From Dromaius novaehollandiae (taxonomy: Eukaryota; Chordata; Aves; Casuariiformes; Dromaiidae): DNA of 64,000 bases. The position numbers and the translations under genes are program-made. How positions within the stretch are numbered: the stretch's first letter is position 1; every line of letters begins with the position of its first letter. Below, piece after piece: positions 1-13,418 of this stretch. The DNA lies in assembly GCF_036370855.1 (NCBI RefSeq), contig NC_088101.1, positions 6,145,501 through 6,209,500 of the forward strand, in the 5' to 3' direction. The notes beneath the pieces were generated by a model. It was given only the letters and a program-made list of their open reading frames with translations. It searched no databases and had not been told where the DNA came from.

Positions 1-1608
1 AGGGGTGGGGGCAGGGCACATGGACCCTCCCCAGAGAGGGGGGTCCATCCGCAAGCCCCCCATAGGCAGGGAGGCTGGCATGCACCAGGCCAAACCTCGC
101 ATCTGAGAGAGTCTCTGGCACAAAAGCGGTTTTGGGGAGGAAACATGATCAGACACTGTCTTCCGCTTCCAGTGTTTATTCCACATTTGTACAATACTTG
201 GAATATTTTATTCCATGTGTGTATTGAGTATGTACACTGTTAATAATATTGCATACATATTGAGTTTATCATATTTATGTTATATATAACATAATATGCA
301 CTATTAAACTATGATATTAATATGCAAGCTGTGACAGTGATTGATTTATGACCTTGTCAGTCACCACCATTGCTGTAATGAGGCCAAGCCCTAAGGAGCC
401 AGAGCTGAGCTGTGAGGAGCCCCTGCTGTGCTCCCAGCAGGCTCCCAAGGAGGTCCAGAGCCAGGTGGGCCCAGGCAGGTCGTCCCCAGCCAGGAGCAGG
501 GCAGGAGGGAGGTGAGCAGAGGCATCCTGCTGCGAGCAGGGAGCCAGGCAGCTTCTGTCCAGGAGGAAACAAACCTCACACTGCCTCTCTGTGCCACAGT
601 GCTCCCGGCTTCATTGCGGAGTGCAGAAAGGAGGTGCGAGGCCATTGCGTGGTGTCAGCAGCCCCTGGCCAGGACACAGAGACAGGCAGCAAGGCTGGAG
701 CTGTTACTCACCAGTGACACAACCCTCCCAGGCTCCTTAGGGAGAAGGCACCAGGGGAAAATGCCCCCCCCGGCTCACCAGGAAGCACCTCCGAGGTCCC
801 CGTGGGGGTGAGAGGGGCCGGGATGCAGCCCCTGCTGCCGGACACGCTGTCTCAGGCTCTGCGTGCAGGCGGCAGCGACTGAGAGCCAGTGCTGGGGCGA
901 TGCAGGGGCGTTTGCACTGGCCATCCCAGACAGCACTGCTGGGACTCCTCTGTCCCTGGAAAAGTAAAAAGCAAAAAACAAACACAAAAAAGTAGTGCAG
1001 GGCATTTCAGGAGAGGCCCAGCACCACCACAAGCCACCCCCAGGCACCCAGCTTGGCCGTGCCCACCCCGCCGGGCACCCCGCGGCCCCCCACGCTCAGC
1101 ACTGGGGCTGTGGCAGAGACACCGCAGCCCTGCCGCAGCCTCCCCGGGCAGAGCTGCCCCGCGGGGCTCGGCCTGAGCCCGGCAGCAGCCTGGGGGAAGG
1201 TTTTCAGCCAAAACAAAGAGCACTACAGGCCATAACGACAGGCATGTAAGAGCTCTCATTCCCGAGAGTCAGCAAAAGTTAGGGCTCATTCAAAAAAAAC
1301 CCAATAGATTTGAAAACTAGCTTTTCCAAACTGCATCAAGCCACCTGAAGGGTATTCAGCCATACAAGCAAGTGGCCTGACTATTAACAAACAATTCAAC
1401 AGAACAGAGGCTTAGAAATAACACCGAATCTTTGCAACAACTCATCTCAGTGTGGACTACAAATCGTATTTCCCCATTTCTGGTTGAAGACAGTAGGGAC
1501 AGACAGGTCATAATCAGCCAAGTACAGCCACAGTTACAGGCCAGACCATTCGAGGAGACCCATCTCACTAACTAGCCCCAAGCAGACACACAAACTGATC
1601 CACGTTAC
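1..1608. other. no gene recognised; AT-rich start and a GC-rich patch
   Basis: Positions about 170-340 are very AT-rich. Positions about 740-1200 are GC-rich with several CpGs. No splice-bounded exon that I recognise is present. The next exon expected for the G3BP2 copy (start of the RNA-recognition motif) is not visible here, although the pseudogene reads toward this edge on the minus strand. Confidence 0.5.
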
Positions 1609-1711
1609 CTGGTCTAGGTCCTCAGGGTGGAAAACCTGGTCTTTCCCTTGGATGCTGTTCACGTACGCGAGGAGGCTGAGACTGAGCTTTGGGTTTAGTT
1701 TCAACTCTTGG
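1609..1711 (-). pseudogene. G3BP2 pseudogene, exon encoding the region before the RRM
   Basis: G3BP2 is a stress-granule RNA-binding protein with an NTF2-like domain, acidic and proline-rich linkers, an RRM and an RGG tail. This 103-bp exon has an acceptor (AG at 1712-1713) and a donor (GTAACG at 1603-1608). From the first base it reads [19 protein letters not shown] and continues into a PRERPGFPP stretch, matching the [19 protein letters not shown] segment I recall from vertebrate G3BP2. Exon length and phase (34 codons plus one base) also fit. An in-frame TGA replaces an arginine codon shortly after GFPP, and one conserved arginine is histidine. Because an intron separates it from the next exon, this is an unprocessed duplicate, not a retrocopy. 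A functional diverged copy is unlikely given the stop. Confidence 0.87.
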
Positions 1712-4700
1712 CTGAAACAGGAGGAAAAGACACATTATTAAACACCGTGTATTAAAGAAAAGCCCCAGTTAAAAAAAAAACAAAAAACAAACAAAAAAAA
1801 AACACACACACACCAAAAATCAGGCAAGACAGGTAAGCAGCATGCACAAGACAAACTCGGGAAGATATGCATCCATGTCAATGTGTTTGTGTTTCGAAAC
1901 TGATTTTTTTCCACCTCTATCAATTCCTCTGTACCAACCCAGGACTGCAGTGTTCAATTTTGTCTACTAAAAGGTGCAAAGCAAACTTCTCTGAATCAGA
2001 ACTTTTCCCCAAATGCACCGCTAAAGTGAACTTTCTGTGTTTGACCAGGCATTGAGACCCCCAATGCCCCATAATTCAAGAATCCCTTGACCTGGCTAAA
2101 CAACTGCCCCCCCCCCCCCCATAGATCAAATAAAGCTTCCTCATGCCAAGCTCAAAGTTGAAGGATTAGCAGGGGGTCCAAGACAAACATGAAGAGATGG
2201 AGAAATCACATTTTCCATTCAAGCCCCTGAAGGATTCTTTTTCTAGAGTGCTGGAGAAGTGCAAGGCAGCTACTGAAAAGCAAGAGGAAAACCAAACAAA
2301 AGCCTTCAGAAGCACATTTCTGATATAAAAAAAACCACCTGAAACAACAATTTCTACAGACTACCTGCTGAGATTCCTCCTCAACTTTCATTATGTCAAG
2401 GTCACAATGTACAGAGGACAACCTGGAAGTTCTCAGGAACAAGAACGTCTCAGTCAAACTTTTGCAAGTAAAAAATGCCTTTAAAGGTATTTTGAAGAAG
2501 AGACAGACAGAACTTTCAAAACTATTTCCAAGCAGCCTGTTGGTTACTGAAGCAATTTCCAACCTTTTTCAAAATCCATTTTTTGTACAACAGTCCAGCA
2601 GCTGCTGCTGCACTTGCTTATCATCTTGGAAAACCAAAATAATTTGTAGAAGCTACAAGATGAACACTAGCTTCCGAGTAAGGTTACACAAGGACAATGG
2701 CTATAAGCTCAGTCTATCAGACTGCCACTGAAAAGGAGTTCATGTTAAGCAGCTCCCTTGTTTTCCTTTGAGGACTCAAGGCAACTGACAGTTGCAACTG
2801 GAGAACCCCCGAGAGGGAAAAAAAGACATGAAACACCCAGGTATTATGCACCAAATAAGTGTCTCGGTCCTCCTATTGCTTGTGCTCTATTCAGCTAGGC
2901 ATTACCTTGTCTTTCAAACATTTCTGGAATCAGTACTTCAACTCCAAGAATCAGCTGGAAAAATCATCATACCTCCTTCTGGCTCATAAGATCACCACCG
3001 TCTTTTACTCACACATCTTTACTGCATTAAAAATTACACCTCTGAAGAAAAACTCAAGATGTTTCCATCCTCCATTGCTTAGACTCTTACTGCTATCAGG
3101 ATTAAATACTCTTCCCCTACCCCAACCAGAGCAAAACTTTGCTAAGTCACTGATGTCCCTCTTCTAGATCTTGTTATAACAGAAAACCGCTTTGCAGTCC
3201 TGTGAACTTCTCACCTCCCACGTAAATACTTTCTCTATACCTAACCAAAAAGCAGCTCATCTCATTAGTTGCTTTCTAATCAGTACCACCCCCTTTCACA
3301 GAGAAAAGCTGCCTCAGTGCTCTCTGGTGCTGCTCAAAGATGTGAGCACTCCTGCAAATCTCTGCTCTGCCAAAAATACTGTAATCATTAGCAGCATCCC
3401 AAGGTTCCTGTAAAGAGCTGCCAGTTACAGTCCAAGCAGCAGCTAATTCAAAGACTAAAGGAGTGCTCAGCCCGGGAGCAAGTTATGCCACAAATCTCAA
3501 CCTACCAGAGCCTTGAGAACAACTCCAGAAAAGATGACAGCGTCTCCGTTCGCTCCTAGAGCTCCAAAGGAGAAGGACATGGGCCTCTTTCTGCCACTGC
3601 AGTGCTACTGGCCATGACAGCAAAAGCAGTCAGCCACAAGCCTTTCCTCAGTTTGGAACAGAATACCCTCCTCAAACAGAGGAGGACGGGCAGAAAGGGC
3701 GAGACACGAGGTGGCTCCAAAGGCCGGTACAATTCTATTCCGGAAATCTTCAAGGTTTAAAAGCCTCTCCAGAGTGAGATGTTTGCCACACTGATGACAC
3801 GTGCATGCAAAGAACCAACTAGCCAAGCAAAGCAACCAACCAACCCCACAAAACAAAGGAAAATGAAAAAAGCACATCCCCTCACCTGGATTCCAGCAGT
3901 CAGGTTAGATGCATAGCTCAGACCGCTGCCACGCTGTCTCGGAGGCAAACAGGGACCACGTGAGAACTCTCTGAAAGGCACTCGTCAGTCACTTCCACAA
4001 AGGCATCACAGACTGACACAAGCTACCGAGCCAAAAACGCTAACCATCCTAAACCGAGAGAGGACGGAGCAGCTTTCAGAGCCTTCTCTTCAGTTAAACC
4101 TTGCTCCATAAAACTGAAGTCGGCCTTAAAATACCTTGGACTTCCAGCACAGTTATGTTTAATGCACAGATCCCTCCACAGAAAAAATTTAAAGTCTATT
4201 TAAAGTCTGAAGAGATTTTAGGTGGTGAGGTGAATGAAGCCTGTATAAACACCAACCTCATCTTGAGCTCACCATTTCCAAGCCCAAAGGAAAGGGTCAA
4301 GGAGTACCCTGCCTGCCTCCCCACCACCACCTCTAGGACAGCTACGGTATGAATGCCAGCAGAAGGTCAGGATGGCTTTCCGTTTACAGTAAAGAGCAAG
4401 ACATGCAGCTAATGAGTGCAGAACAAGTAAAGGCACTCTCGCAACAGGCAAGGGCATCTCTCCCTCTTGCAGCAGGTCATTTTTTTTTAAGCTCGTGGTA
4501 AAAGTCCAAGTGCCTGGTCTGCACCGGATCTCTGAGACTACTCACAAACACCAGCTATCCTGAGGTTAAAAACTAAGTCTCTTCTTTGCTGTAAAGAGAA
4601 GGTCCAACTTACCACTGCAGGTTGCTATTGGTCAGTGACAATTTCTAATCACCCACAAAGAGAAAAAGAGCAAGGATTACCTCAGCCAGGAATGCCGACC

Positions 4701-6315
4701 TGTTTAACTTCACAGCTGTCAACAGATAGGACCTGAACGGGTTTTTATCTGAAACACTACACATGAAGTCCTCCAAGGTGTTCCGAGCTATACCAAGGAG
4801 GTTTCATTTAAAACTTGATAAAAGACGGGGAAAAAAACTGGAGTGATGGAAGGAGAGGGCTGAGACAAACAGTTTCTGGACTGTTTTGTAACATCACTGA
4901 TGCTGGTTTGAGCAGCATCCCCTCCCCACCCACCGGTGCAATCTACTATCCTTGTTTACATGTACCAGACATTAATGAAGGCAAGAGCACGGGAACAAAC
5001 TGCTGCTGCTTTGTAACCCCTCGTAGAAATAGTTTGGGTGCCTTTTCCACCAGCTTTCTGCACACCATGTCTGAAAAGCGTGCAAGAGAAGGAATTGGGA
5101 ACAGACTATCCTGTCTCCAAAAGAGTTGAGAGAGTTAAAATCCTGCCTGTTCCTGTTCCTCTCTTGTTCAAAAACTTCCATGCAAAATTACTTGAACATG
5201 AAGTCACAGCAAACGTAATCTAAAAGGTGGAAACCACAACGAGCTGCAGAGGCAACATAAAGAAGGTTCAGCTGGACACCTACAGCCTATAGTCTGTTCT
5301 CTGGACTAGATCATTTTAAATGATTCTTCAGTCATATTACAAAAATCTACTCTCTCTATTGCAACTAAAAGCACTGAAAAGCCTGTTCTGGTTTTGTATA
5401 AGGAAAACCTATTTTGCACTAAAAAAGAAGCACCGTTTTGACTGCTCAAATACCACCTGAATGCTCAAAGCCCTTTTGAAGCCGATGAAAACAGACAGGC
5501 TTCCCAACTCCTTACGCAGCCATCATCTGATTTTCATGACAACCTTGTCGGACCAGAAGCAATACCATACAAGGCAGATTTTTTTTTTTTTTTTAAACAT
5601 GCTTTTGGCTGAAGAGCAATCCTAGACTGGTTCCTCTCTGTCAATAAAAAATGGAGAAGAAACCACTGCAAAAACAACAGCTGCAATAACACAGCTGCCC
5701 TACTAAAAGTTGCAGTCTTTGTAAAAGGCTGGACATGAGCTGCACGATATACGCGCCTGTGGAACACAGCGTCAGTAAAACAGATTAAAGCGCATGATTT
5801 TTTTATTTCGAGGGCTCTTTGTTTACATGGAGGCAGCTGAATTGAGAGTCTCAGGTCATCTCACACCAAGTTTTTTGGCATGTGCAGGACATGAGCTACC
5901 ACCCGGTCCAACTTTCTTTCTCTGGTCCTCTGAAAAATGGTGCAATCCCTTTTGCTGCTGGGGCACTTCTGCCAACGAAATACCCCTTTCGCACACGCAT
6001 TAGGAAACTACTATTTTGGGGGGTTTCTTGTGCTTTTTGTTGTTTTTCTTTTTAAGCCAAACCTTATCCCAAAAAGGCCAAAGAAAAACCTTCAGTAGTC
6101 ATTTCCTGATTGCATATTAACAGCTTTTAACTTTACCACCACCCAAAGTTCCACCTGTTAAGTGTACGTGCCTTCAGCTGCGACAAGAAGGTGAGTGCAT
6201 TAACATTGAAGACACAATTCATTTGTGAAATTTCAGCCATGCAATCTGATCTGTTAAGAACTGAAGCAGTTTGCAGAAGTAATGAGACAACCCAAGGTGT
6301 TCACAGAGGGGTTAC
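1712..6315 (-). other. intron-like spacer between the two G3BP2 pseudogene exons
   Basis: This 4.6-kb stretch separates two exons that are adjacent in the G3BP2 coding sequence, so it corresponds to one intron. It carries one copy of a dispersed repeat (about 3,560-3,780), a poly-C run near 2,107-2,120 and A- or T-rich runs. I see no other supported exon; a short splice-bounded open stretch at 3,896-3,970 is listed under rejected items. Confidence 0.6.
3560..3780 (-). repeat. dispersed repeat copy 1 (family unknown)
   Basis: The reverse complement of this stretch aligns over roughly 210 bp with 28,630-28,855 on the plus strand. Shared blocks include AGATTTCC, GCAGCCTTTGG-like sequence, GGCTTGTGGCTGAC, TTTGCTGTC and TTGCAGAAAGG-like sequence. 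The two copies lie in opposite orientation and are diverged (roughly three quarters identical by eye). This suggests an old interspersed repeat, and I cannot name its family. Confidence 0.65.
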
Positions 6316-6412
6316 CTGTGAGACGGTGCTTTAACGTGGGGTGGAATTGCAGAGGAAGAAACAGACCCACCAGAGGCAGGTTTTTCCTGGTCACCGAAGC
6401 CCAAGAGAAAGC
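6316..6412 (-). pseudogene. G3BP2 pseudogene, exon encoding AFSWASVT
   Basis: The exon is bounded by an acceptor at 6413-6414 (tract ending CCTGCAG) and a donor GTAACC at 6310-6315. It begins AFSWASVTRKNLP, matching AFSWASVTSKNLPPSG of G3BP2. It then continues in another frame as SGGSVSSSAIPPHVKAP, matching the GTVSSSGIPPHVKAPVSQ segment. It is 97 bp against the 99 bp expected for 33 codons, so reading-frame errors are present inside the exon. With the exon at 1,609-1,711 it forms a two-exon remnant of an unprocessed G3BP2 duplicate. I found no NTF2-like domain exons at higher coordinates. Confidence 0.85.
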
Positions 6413-8650
6413 CTGCAGGAAACGCCACAAACCTGGGCTGCTCATCACAGCAAACCGCTGACATTCCTGCAGGGAAACTCGTCTGCTGAAAATACACTTT
6501 TGGTTCACATGCAGCTATTAAATCATTGCTGTGCTGGCATTACCTCGACGATACAGAAGGATTTGCAGTTCTAACCAGCTGTGGACTCCAACAGCACAGA
6601 TCGAGCAGGTACCGTACTCACTGCCACTATGTGAGTGAGCTCAGCTCCCTCAGCATCCCGAGATCGCTGCTTTCCGTGATGTAATCAAACCTAGGACTGA
6701 AGGCAGACGCTGCCCTGGGCAGGTGCGCGCCCTGGCTGCATTTAGTGCCACCGAGCCCAGCGGGACCTGTGCACTGCCCCCCGCCACACCCCAGACCGCC
6801 CCGTGCAGGTGACAGCAGCCAGGAGCCACGAGGCAGGAGGGGTGTTTCCTGGCCAGCAGCCGGGCACAGGCACTCACCGGACACCGCCTCCCTCCCGCGC
6901 CAGCGTCCCCCAGCGCCCCGTGTCCGGGCTGCGCTCCTCGCCACGGCTCAGGCTGAGCTTTCCCCGCTCAGCCGCTCCCGCGTGGCATCACCTGTGCTGG
7001 CGAAGGCCCTCGCGAGGGACCGGCCGCAGAGCCGCAGCGAGCAGGACCCGGCTCTCGCCCGAGCAGCAGCTCCCGCCCCAGCGCTGGGCTGGACCTCGGG
7101 ATCTCGCTGTGATGGAGCAGCTGGGGATCATGGCCACTCCCCACGAGGCTCCCGTCAGTCAGACACAGCCATCACAGCACCACCGCCGCACACAGCACCA
7201 CCACAGCAGAGCCAACCCACACGACCGCATTGCACAGGGCCCAGAGCCACCCCCTCCCCAACCACCCTGTTGCAGCAGCGCCCGGTGCCAACGGCCCCTC
7301 CCTGCGTTACCGAGGCCCTCGGAGGAACAAGGAGCATCTCTGACCCCCAACAGCAGAAACCCTGCTCCCCTCACGGGGAAAGCAGTAGAAATGCTTTGCC
7401 CAGGCTCGGCCGTGTAGCTCAGCAGCTGCTGTTCAGAGGGAAACACCGACACCTGATGAAAAGTTGTAGTTTACAGAGCATGCCTTGCTCCTGATTTGGT
7501 CCTCTGATAGTCACTAACATTTTCCTTTCAGGTAAAACAATGACCTTTCATTCATGATAAATTAGCAGCTGCCTGTTACCTTCTCCAGGGTTAAGTGTTC
7601 CTGTACTCCAAGTCACCAGTTTTATTACACAAAGGCTGCAGCTGCAGTCCCTGTTTTCCAGGGCACTAAAACACCCAGACCACCACCATCTGCTTTTTCA
7701 CCATTTAAAAAATAAGGGCAAAGTCAGGACTAGCTTCTCTCTGACAGCCTGTACCTCAGGCATATGATCACCTCCAGAAATTAGATGCTTCTTCAGCCTA
7801 TCTGTAAATCCACCTTCCTTCCATCCGCACAGCCTATGGGAAAGAGAGCACATCTCATGGCTCAGAAAGATGCAGACTTCAGAGTACTCCTTTGGAAGCT
7901 GCACTGGGTTCAGGGTTGGGGGTAATACTCATGTTAATTCATTGAAGAAAAGGTTGAGGCCAAACCAGAGGACTTGGAGCATTTAAAAAGCAAGAACAGC
8001 AGTGTTCTGCCACTGGGAGAGGACACAGCTACCTAGAGGCCTTGATCTCTGAGAGCTCCTAAAGGAAAAGACTGGGATTTCTGCAATAAGAATAGATCAC
8101 TGCAAAGCAGCACCTAGTGACGAATGCTGCAATGTCTCTGGGATGTGATTTCCATGCCTGCTGCTTAGGTCTTTCATCTAACTAGACATATCTGCTCTTC
8201 TCACTGTATACATCAGTTTCCTTCCACAAATGTGTCAACATGGCACCATCAAGAGGACCCAGTACGCCCATGTTTGCTTAGGCTGCATAACCACATTCAT
8301 TCTGCATTGAGTTCCTCTAGTCTATCTGAAAAGAAAAGCTGTATTTATCAACAAAGTACTCCAGCATCTTACAAAAAGCCCTCTCCTTTTGTGTCACAGT
8401 TCACTCAGACTGTTTCAAGGGTTTAATTCTCTCCCCTTCTCTGGTGCCTGGCAGACCCTGCTTTGCCTCACGCGGCAATGCTTCTTCGTTAGCTGCAATG
8501 CTTGCAGTGTTTTATCATGACATTTCAAAGGCTGTAGTTACAGCCTTTCCAGGGGAACTGAACCACAGGCTCTCTGTGAAGGTAGCCATGGCTCAAATCT
8601 TATGAAATCCCACGACCAAGAGAGATGAACAGCTGTCTGAGGAAGGGGGG
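6413..8650. other. CpG-rich patch (about 6,680-7,120) and flanking unassigned DNA
   Basis: About 6,680-7,120 is GC-rich with many CpGs, including CTCGCGAGGG near 7,009 and CCGGCCGCAGAGCCGCAGCG near 7,021. This looks like a small CpG island or a decayed promoter. No NTF2-domain exon of G3BP2 is visible next to it. The rest shows no gene I recognise. Confidence 0.4.
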
Positions 8651-11600
8651 GGAGGCAGGAAGGGTGTTTAATTTAGGGTCATCGTACCTGCGGCAGGGAC
8701 TCTCTTCTGCGCCTCTCCACAGCAGACAAACCAGCATCCACTTGTCATCTGACCCATCGTTCATGGACTGCCTGGATTAGTGTCTGCTGTTCATTTTGGC
8801 TGCAGTCTGTTGGGAGAAAAAGTTATTCAGGGTGGGAAAACTAGAAGCAACAAAAGCAACGACTCTGTCCTTGACAAGCTGCTCCACTACTACTCTTTCT
8901 TTCTTTCGTCCTCTGGCTGTTGAAGGCAGCCCCTTCCCTTTGGAGCACAGCTCCGGCTCGTGGCTGACACCCATCCTCACCTCAGTCTCCAGGATTTCGG
9001 GCTGCTGCTGGAAAAGATTTTAGCCTTTGTCGGATGCTGTGAGTACGCGCTTGCAACGTACCTTGTATTTTCTTTCAGCAGCATAAAACTGAAGAGGAAG
9101 ACCACCCTTCGCATCATCTCAGCAGCTCCACTTTCTCTGCCACAACATAAAGAGCAACACTCGTATTTTTTCCCCCCCTTCAAATGACAGCACAGCTTTA
9201 AGCCGTGTTCCTCCATGTTTGCCAAAGTGTTTCCAAGTGTTAGACGTCTGGTTTTTCAGATAGTAGGTGAAAAGCTTAGCTCCCAGTAAAATGCATGAAG
9301 TCTGAAAAAGAGGTCATCTCAGAAATCTGTTATGTAACACATCTTTAAAGAAGCTATTTCTCTCTATGTCTGGCAGCACCCGTTGCCAATCGAGACAACA
9401 AAAGAGCAATTCTGGGAAGGGGATGCACTGGTTCTGCTCAGCAGAGCATCCGGAGAAGAGGACAGAGTCTCTCAGGAAAAGCCTGAAGGCTTACCGCGAG
9501 GACATGGGACACATCAAATGATGCACAACATACAGACAGAGCCATGAATCCACCTGATCTTCACTTTCTGATTTCTTCTGATCTAATGAAAATGCTAAAC
9601 AAGGCAGGATTTGCTAGGTACAGTAAGTTCCCATTATAATAATAACTATAATAATTTATATTTAATTATTATAATAATTTCCGTGGCTCTTTGATACCCG
9701 CATATATTTATACACTTGTCCAAACCTAAACTATATTTCCTCCTTAATGAAAACCTGGTAATTTTTCCCATCAGCCTGGGTGGCTTGCTCTTTACAACTC
9801 TGTAGTCCAAGCGTCTAATCCTGCAAGATAGTGCTTACAGTAGTTGGTTCAATTAAAACCTAGTTGCATCTCTCCTACTTTCAACATTCATTATTTTGAA
9901 ATACAAAGACTACTTTTAATTCTCTCTCCTCCTTCAAGAGTATTTTCCCAAAACACAGATTTGCATGAAGAAATTTGGATACAAATAGGCACTGCGTGAT
10001 CCTGACCATTCTCCGCAGTACAGCAGCATTTCACAGAGCAGAGGGTCACTGCCAGGGGGTCTGAGTCTCTGCGCTTTGCAGCCTAACACCAAAATCTTTC
10101 TCTTTTGTTTCATGGGAACCTCGGGAAGCCACAGTCAGGACTGGCGCCTCGCTGGGCTAGAGGGTGGATAAGCAGCTGTGAGGACGGGGGAAAGTTTGCA
10201 GTCCTCCCTGCTTTTTCCAGTGCACATCTATTTCCTTATGAAAAGCGTTAACAGCTGCTCCAGATGAGTTCTGGTAGTTCTAGAGACAAGCACTTTGAGG
10301 TGCTTTGGGCAAATATACCTGATCTTGCTCTGCAAAGACTTTTCACATTAGATTAATCCACTCTTCACATCAACTGAACAAACCAGCAAGGCTGGCAGTC
10401 CTTTGACATGGGCACCTGCCTCTTGCAATATGGATTAAAGTCATAAGACTCATTTCTTACATACCAGAGGACCTTTCTGAGAGCATCACAGACACCTTGG
10501 CTGGGCCGGGCCAGAGCCAACGAGCAGGGGGTGAAAACTCCCCATTTCACAACAAACCTCTGCAGCCGTCCCATCCATCCTGTCAGCACAATGTTGGATT
10601 CTGTTCCAGGGAGCCCCTTCTCCATCCTTCTTCAAAGAAAGGTGCGTTTCCTCCTTACCAGGGCTCTGTGAGAAAGAAGAGCTACACTGTAAAAAAACCA
10701 CTGCTATCACTGCTAGATAAAAACAACCGTGTTGTTTTAGAGGAAATAAAGCACAGAACACAACTGCAAAGTGAACTCCTTGGCGGTCAGCTGGATCGGG
10801 CAAAGCTCCTTATCCTTCAGGTAGTCCAAAAAATTACATGTTTTAATGCTTGACAAGAGGTGGCATGCTGAGCATAAATGCCCTAGATGCTGAGACAGCT
10901 AAAGAAATGTTTCCATTTCCAGCAACTTCTTTGGTGAACTCTTTGACACTTGAAATAAAAAAAAATGCAGACAAGTTCATTAAATACAGCCCCTGGTACA
11001 TCTGATCACTTCATGGTATGATGTCACATGCCTACTGCTAATACCTAGGAAAGACAGAAAACCCATCATCACCTGCTGAACCTAAGGACTTCTGCTCCCA
11101 AAACGCTCTTTCCTATAAATTTCTATGAACTGATGAAGAAACAGCAGCAACAGAAACAAGACCTGTGTGTCACCTACCCCAATCAAGTAAGCACACAATG
11201 TCTTTTTCCCAGGTTTTACACTAACCAGTCATCATGATGAGTGTGACTATGAAACCCAACCAGGATACACCTCCCTAGGCCTCCTGCCCACTTACAGCCA
11301 TCCCTTGCACTGCCAGTGCAATGAATCAGTTTTAGACTGCCAGTTCACAGAAAATCCTATGCCCACAGTCTTTTCTGCAGCCTTGTTGAAAGCCATGACC
11401 CCAGAGCAGACCTTAGCTTCCTTTTGGTTCATGTTTCCAGCCCCACCACCCCCATATGCTCCCTGCTGAAAGCTGAGGGGGAACTGGAGGACTGCAGGGC
11501 TCAGGCCCACAAGCTCATTTCTAGAAACCCCACTCACACCAACAGGAAGCTGCAGGCAGTTCCCATGCTCAGCAGGGACACAGTCTTTTACATGGGGCTT

Positions 11601-13395
11601 CGTGGTGGCAGTGGGCAGCGAGGAGGAAGACTGCTGGTGACCAGGGCAGAGCTCTCCAGGGAACAGGAGGATCCCTCCTGGGCCTCGTGTGCAGGATACA
11701 ACCGGATTTAGGTCTCTCTGGGCACACAGGGAGAGCAAAAGCTGGGGGAATTGGCTGCCAGCTTGAGCTTTGTGCAGTGGGTCAGGACACAGCTGCAGGC
11801 AGCAGAGATCTTGATTGCACCCTCTACCCCACCCAGGGGTCCAGCCTCAGGAGGGAACCCAGCATGCTCCCCATGCAGCCTCCACCTCAGCCCCCCACAC
11901 CACAGCAGCTGTGGGCTTCCCCACTGTGTCCAGGCTTCAGGAAGCTCAGGGCTCCCACACTGGCAGACCTCATGCCTCCAGAGCAGGACACAGCTGCATC
12001 CATGGTGGAAGAGAAAAGGAGGGAGCAAGGGAACCCCTGCGGCTGTACCACTGCACAACCCACTCCTGCACCCACAGAGTGGCAGCTGCTCTTTCCTCCA
12101 AGGCTCCTCCCAAATGCTCTCTCTACACCTAGCAGATGAACAGTGGTAGCTCCTGGGCCAGGAGGACAGTCCAAAGCAGCTGACCTGGCAGCTGTCCCCA
12201 GCTGCTCTCCACACTGCTGAAAGCAGCTGTCATGTACAGATGAGAGAAAGAAAAGTCTCCTACTTGCACAAATACAGCATATCACAATCACAACACACAG
12301 GGTTATCCCCACTGGTTGTGGAGCCTTGTCTGGAAACCACTTAATTATATGTGGGTCTACTCCCTTCCAGCAAGCACACATCTGCCAGCTGAGCAATAGC
12401 TTGAGATCCAGGCACTTGACACCTTCCAGGGATAGCTCCATTTTTTCCTCTTTTCCTCAGGCTGACAGAAGAAACAAGTTACTTTGTAGACACACCCAGC
12501 ACTTGCTGAGGCACCCTTTCCACTGGGGGTCCATTTTATGCTTGGTAGCTTTTAATGAAACATGATCCATCATCAATGGACCCTTATCACAAGGCCTTAA
12601 GGCAGTCAACACTGCTCCATGAAGTCCAGTTGCATCAGAAAGTGGAATGACTTATGGTTTGAAGGCTGGAGAAACAATCCCCACGTGTAGCTTTCTCTGC
12701 TGAAGAGATGCTGCTCCCTTTCCATAAACCATCTTTGGAAGATGTAGATAATGCCATAAGGCTTCCTGGGAGAACATCCCTCCGATTATCTCAGCTGAAG
12801 CCCAGTTCAATTACTAGTCTTGGTTTGATGCATATCAAAAAAACAAAGAGCAACACATGCATCTGGCCTGAAAGGATATTTTCCTGTTTCCACAGGCTCC
12901 AGGACAACCCCCAGTGTGTTTTGCATGCTCATCACCAAATGCCAGAAGCACTGCGTTGGCATTTCCAGGAGCTAACAGGTAGCACAGCTGTTTGGGGGCC
13001 TGAGTGTGAGACACCCAATCCCTGTCCACAGCAGGCTTTTCAGACCACACTGTGGACACAGCTGCATGGAGGAGGCAGAACATGCCCAGGCCAAGCAGTG
13101 CTGCAGGAGCTTTGGGTCCCAGCAGCTGCCTCAGTCATACCCAGGCTTGAGGAGTACAAGGCTTGGCTGCGCAGGCTGACTGGAACACACCAAGGAAAAG
13201 ATGTCTTCTTCAGCTCTGGGGCTTGCCTGAAGAGCTCTGCCCTTTTCTTAGTAGTCCCCATATGAAGGACAGGCCAAGGGCAGGATATGGCCTCAGCTGT
13301 AAGGAATTCCAGCACATCTGCTAAGGAAAAAGACATCTTGGTGAAGAGTTTCTGGCACAGGTACTTACTTCTCCCACACCACAGGTCAAGGGACA
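8651..13395. other. no gene recognised
   Basis: Moderate-GC DNA. An AT-only microsatellite-like stretch of ATAATA/AATTAT units lies near 9,637-9,682. Open frames on both strands at 11.3-13.3 kb are short, overlap each other and match no family I know. Confidence 0.4.
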
Positions 13396-13418
13396 CAGTG
13401 ACACAGCCAAGGCGGGCG

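Noticed and set aside
3896-3970. Splice-bounded open segment on the minus strand containing RGSGLSYASNLTAG
   Set aside because: Borders and phase would fit between the two G3BP2 exons, but those exons are adjacent in the gene as I know it and the peptide matches nothing I recognise.
8691-8780. Possible minus-strand exon with donor GTACGA
   Set aside because: Short, with no recognisable peptide and no partner exon in phase.
10365-10625. Minus-strand open frame with possible splice sites
   Set aside because: No family similarity and alternative borders give inconsistent phases.
12240-12441. Minus-strand frame with a hydrophobic segment (VGITLCVVIVICCIC) that could suggest an envelope fragment
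   Set aside because: A single hydrophobic stretch with no other envelope features; too weak to call.
12708-13265. 185-codon plus-strand open frame
   Set aside because: No recognisable domain, no clear splice or start context, overlaps equally long minus-strand frames.
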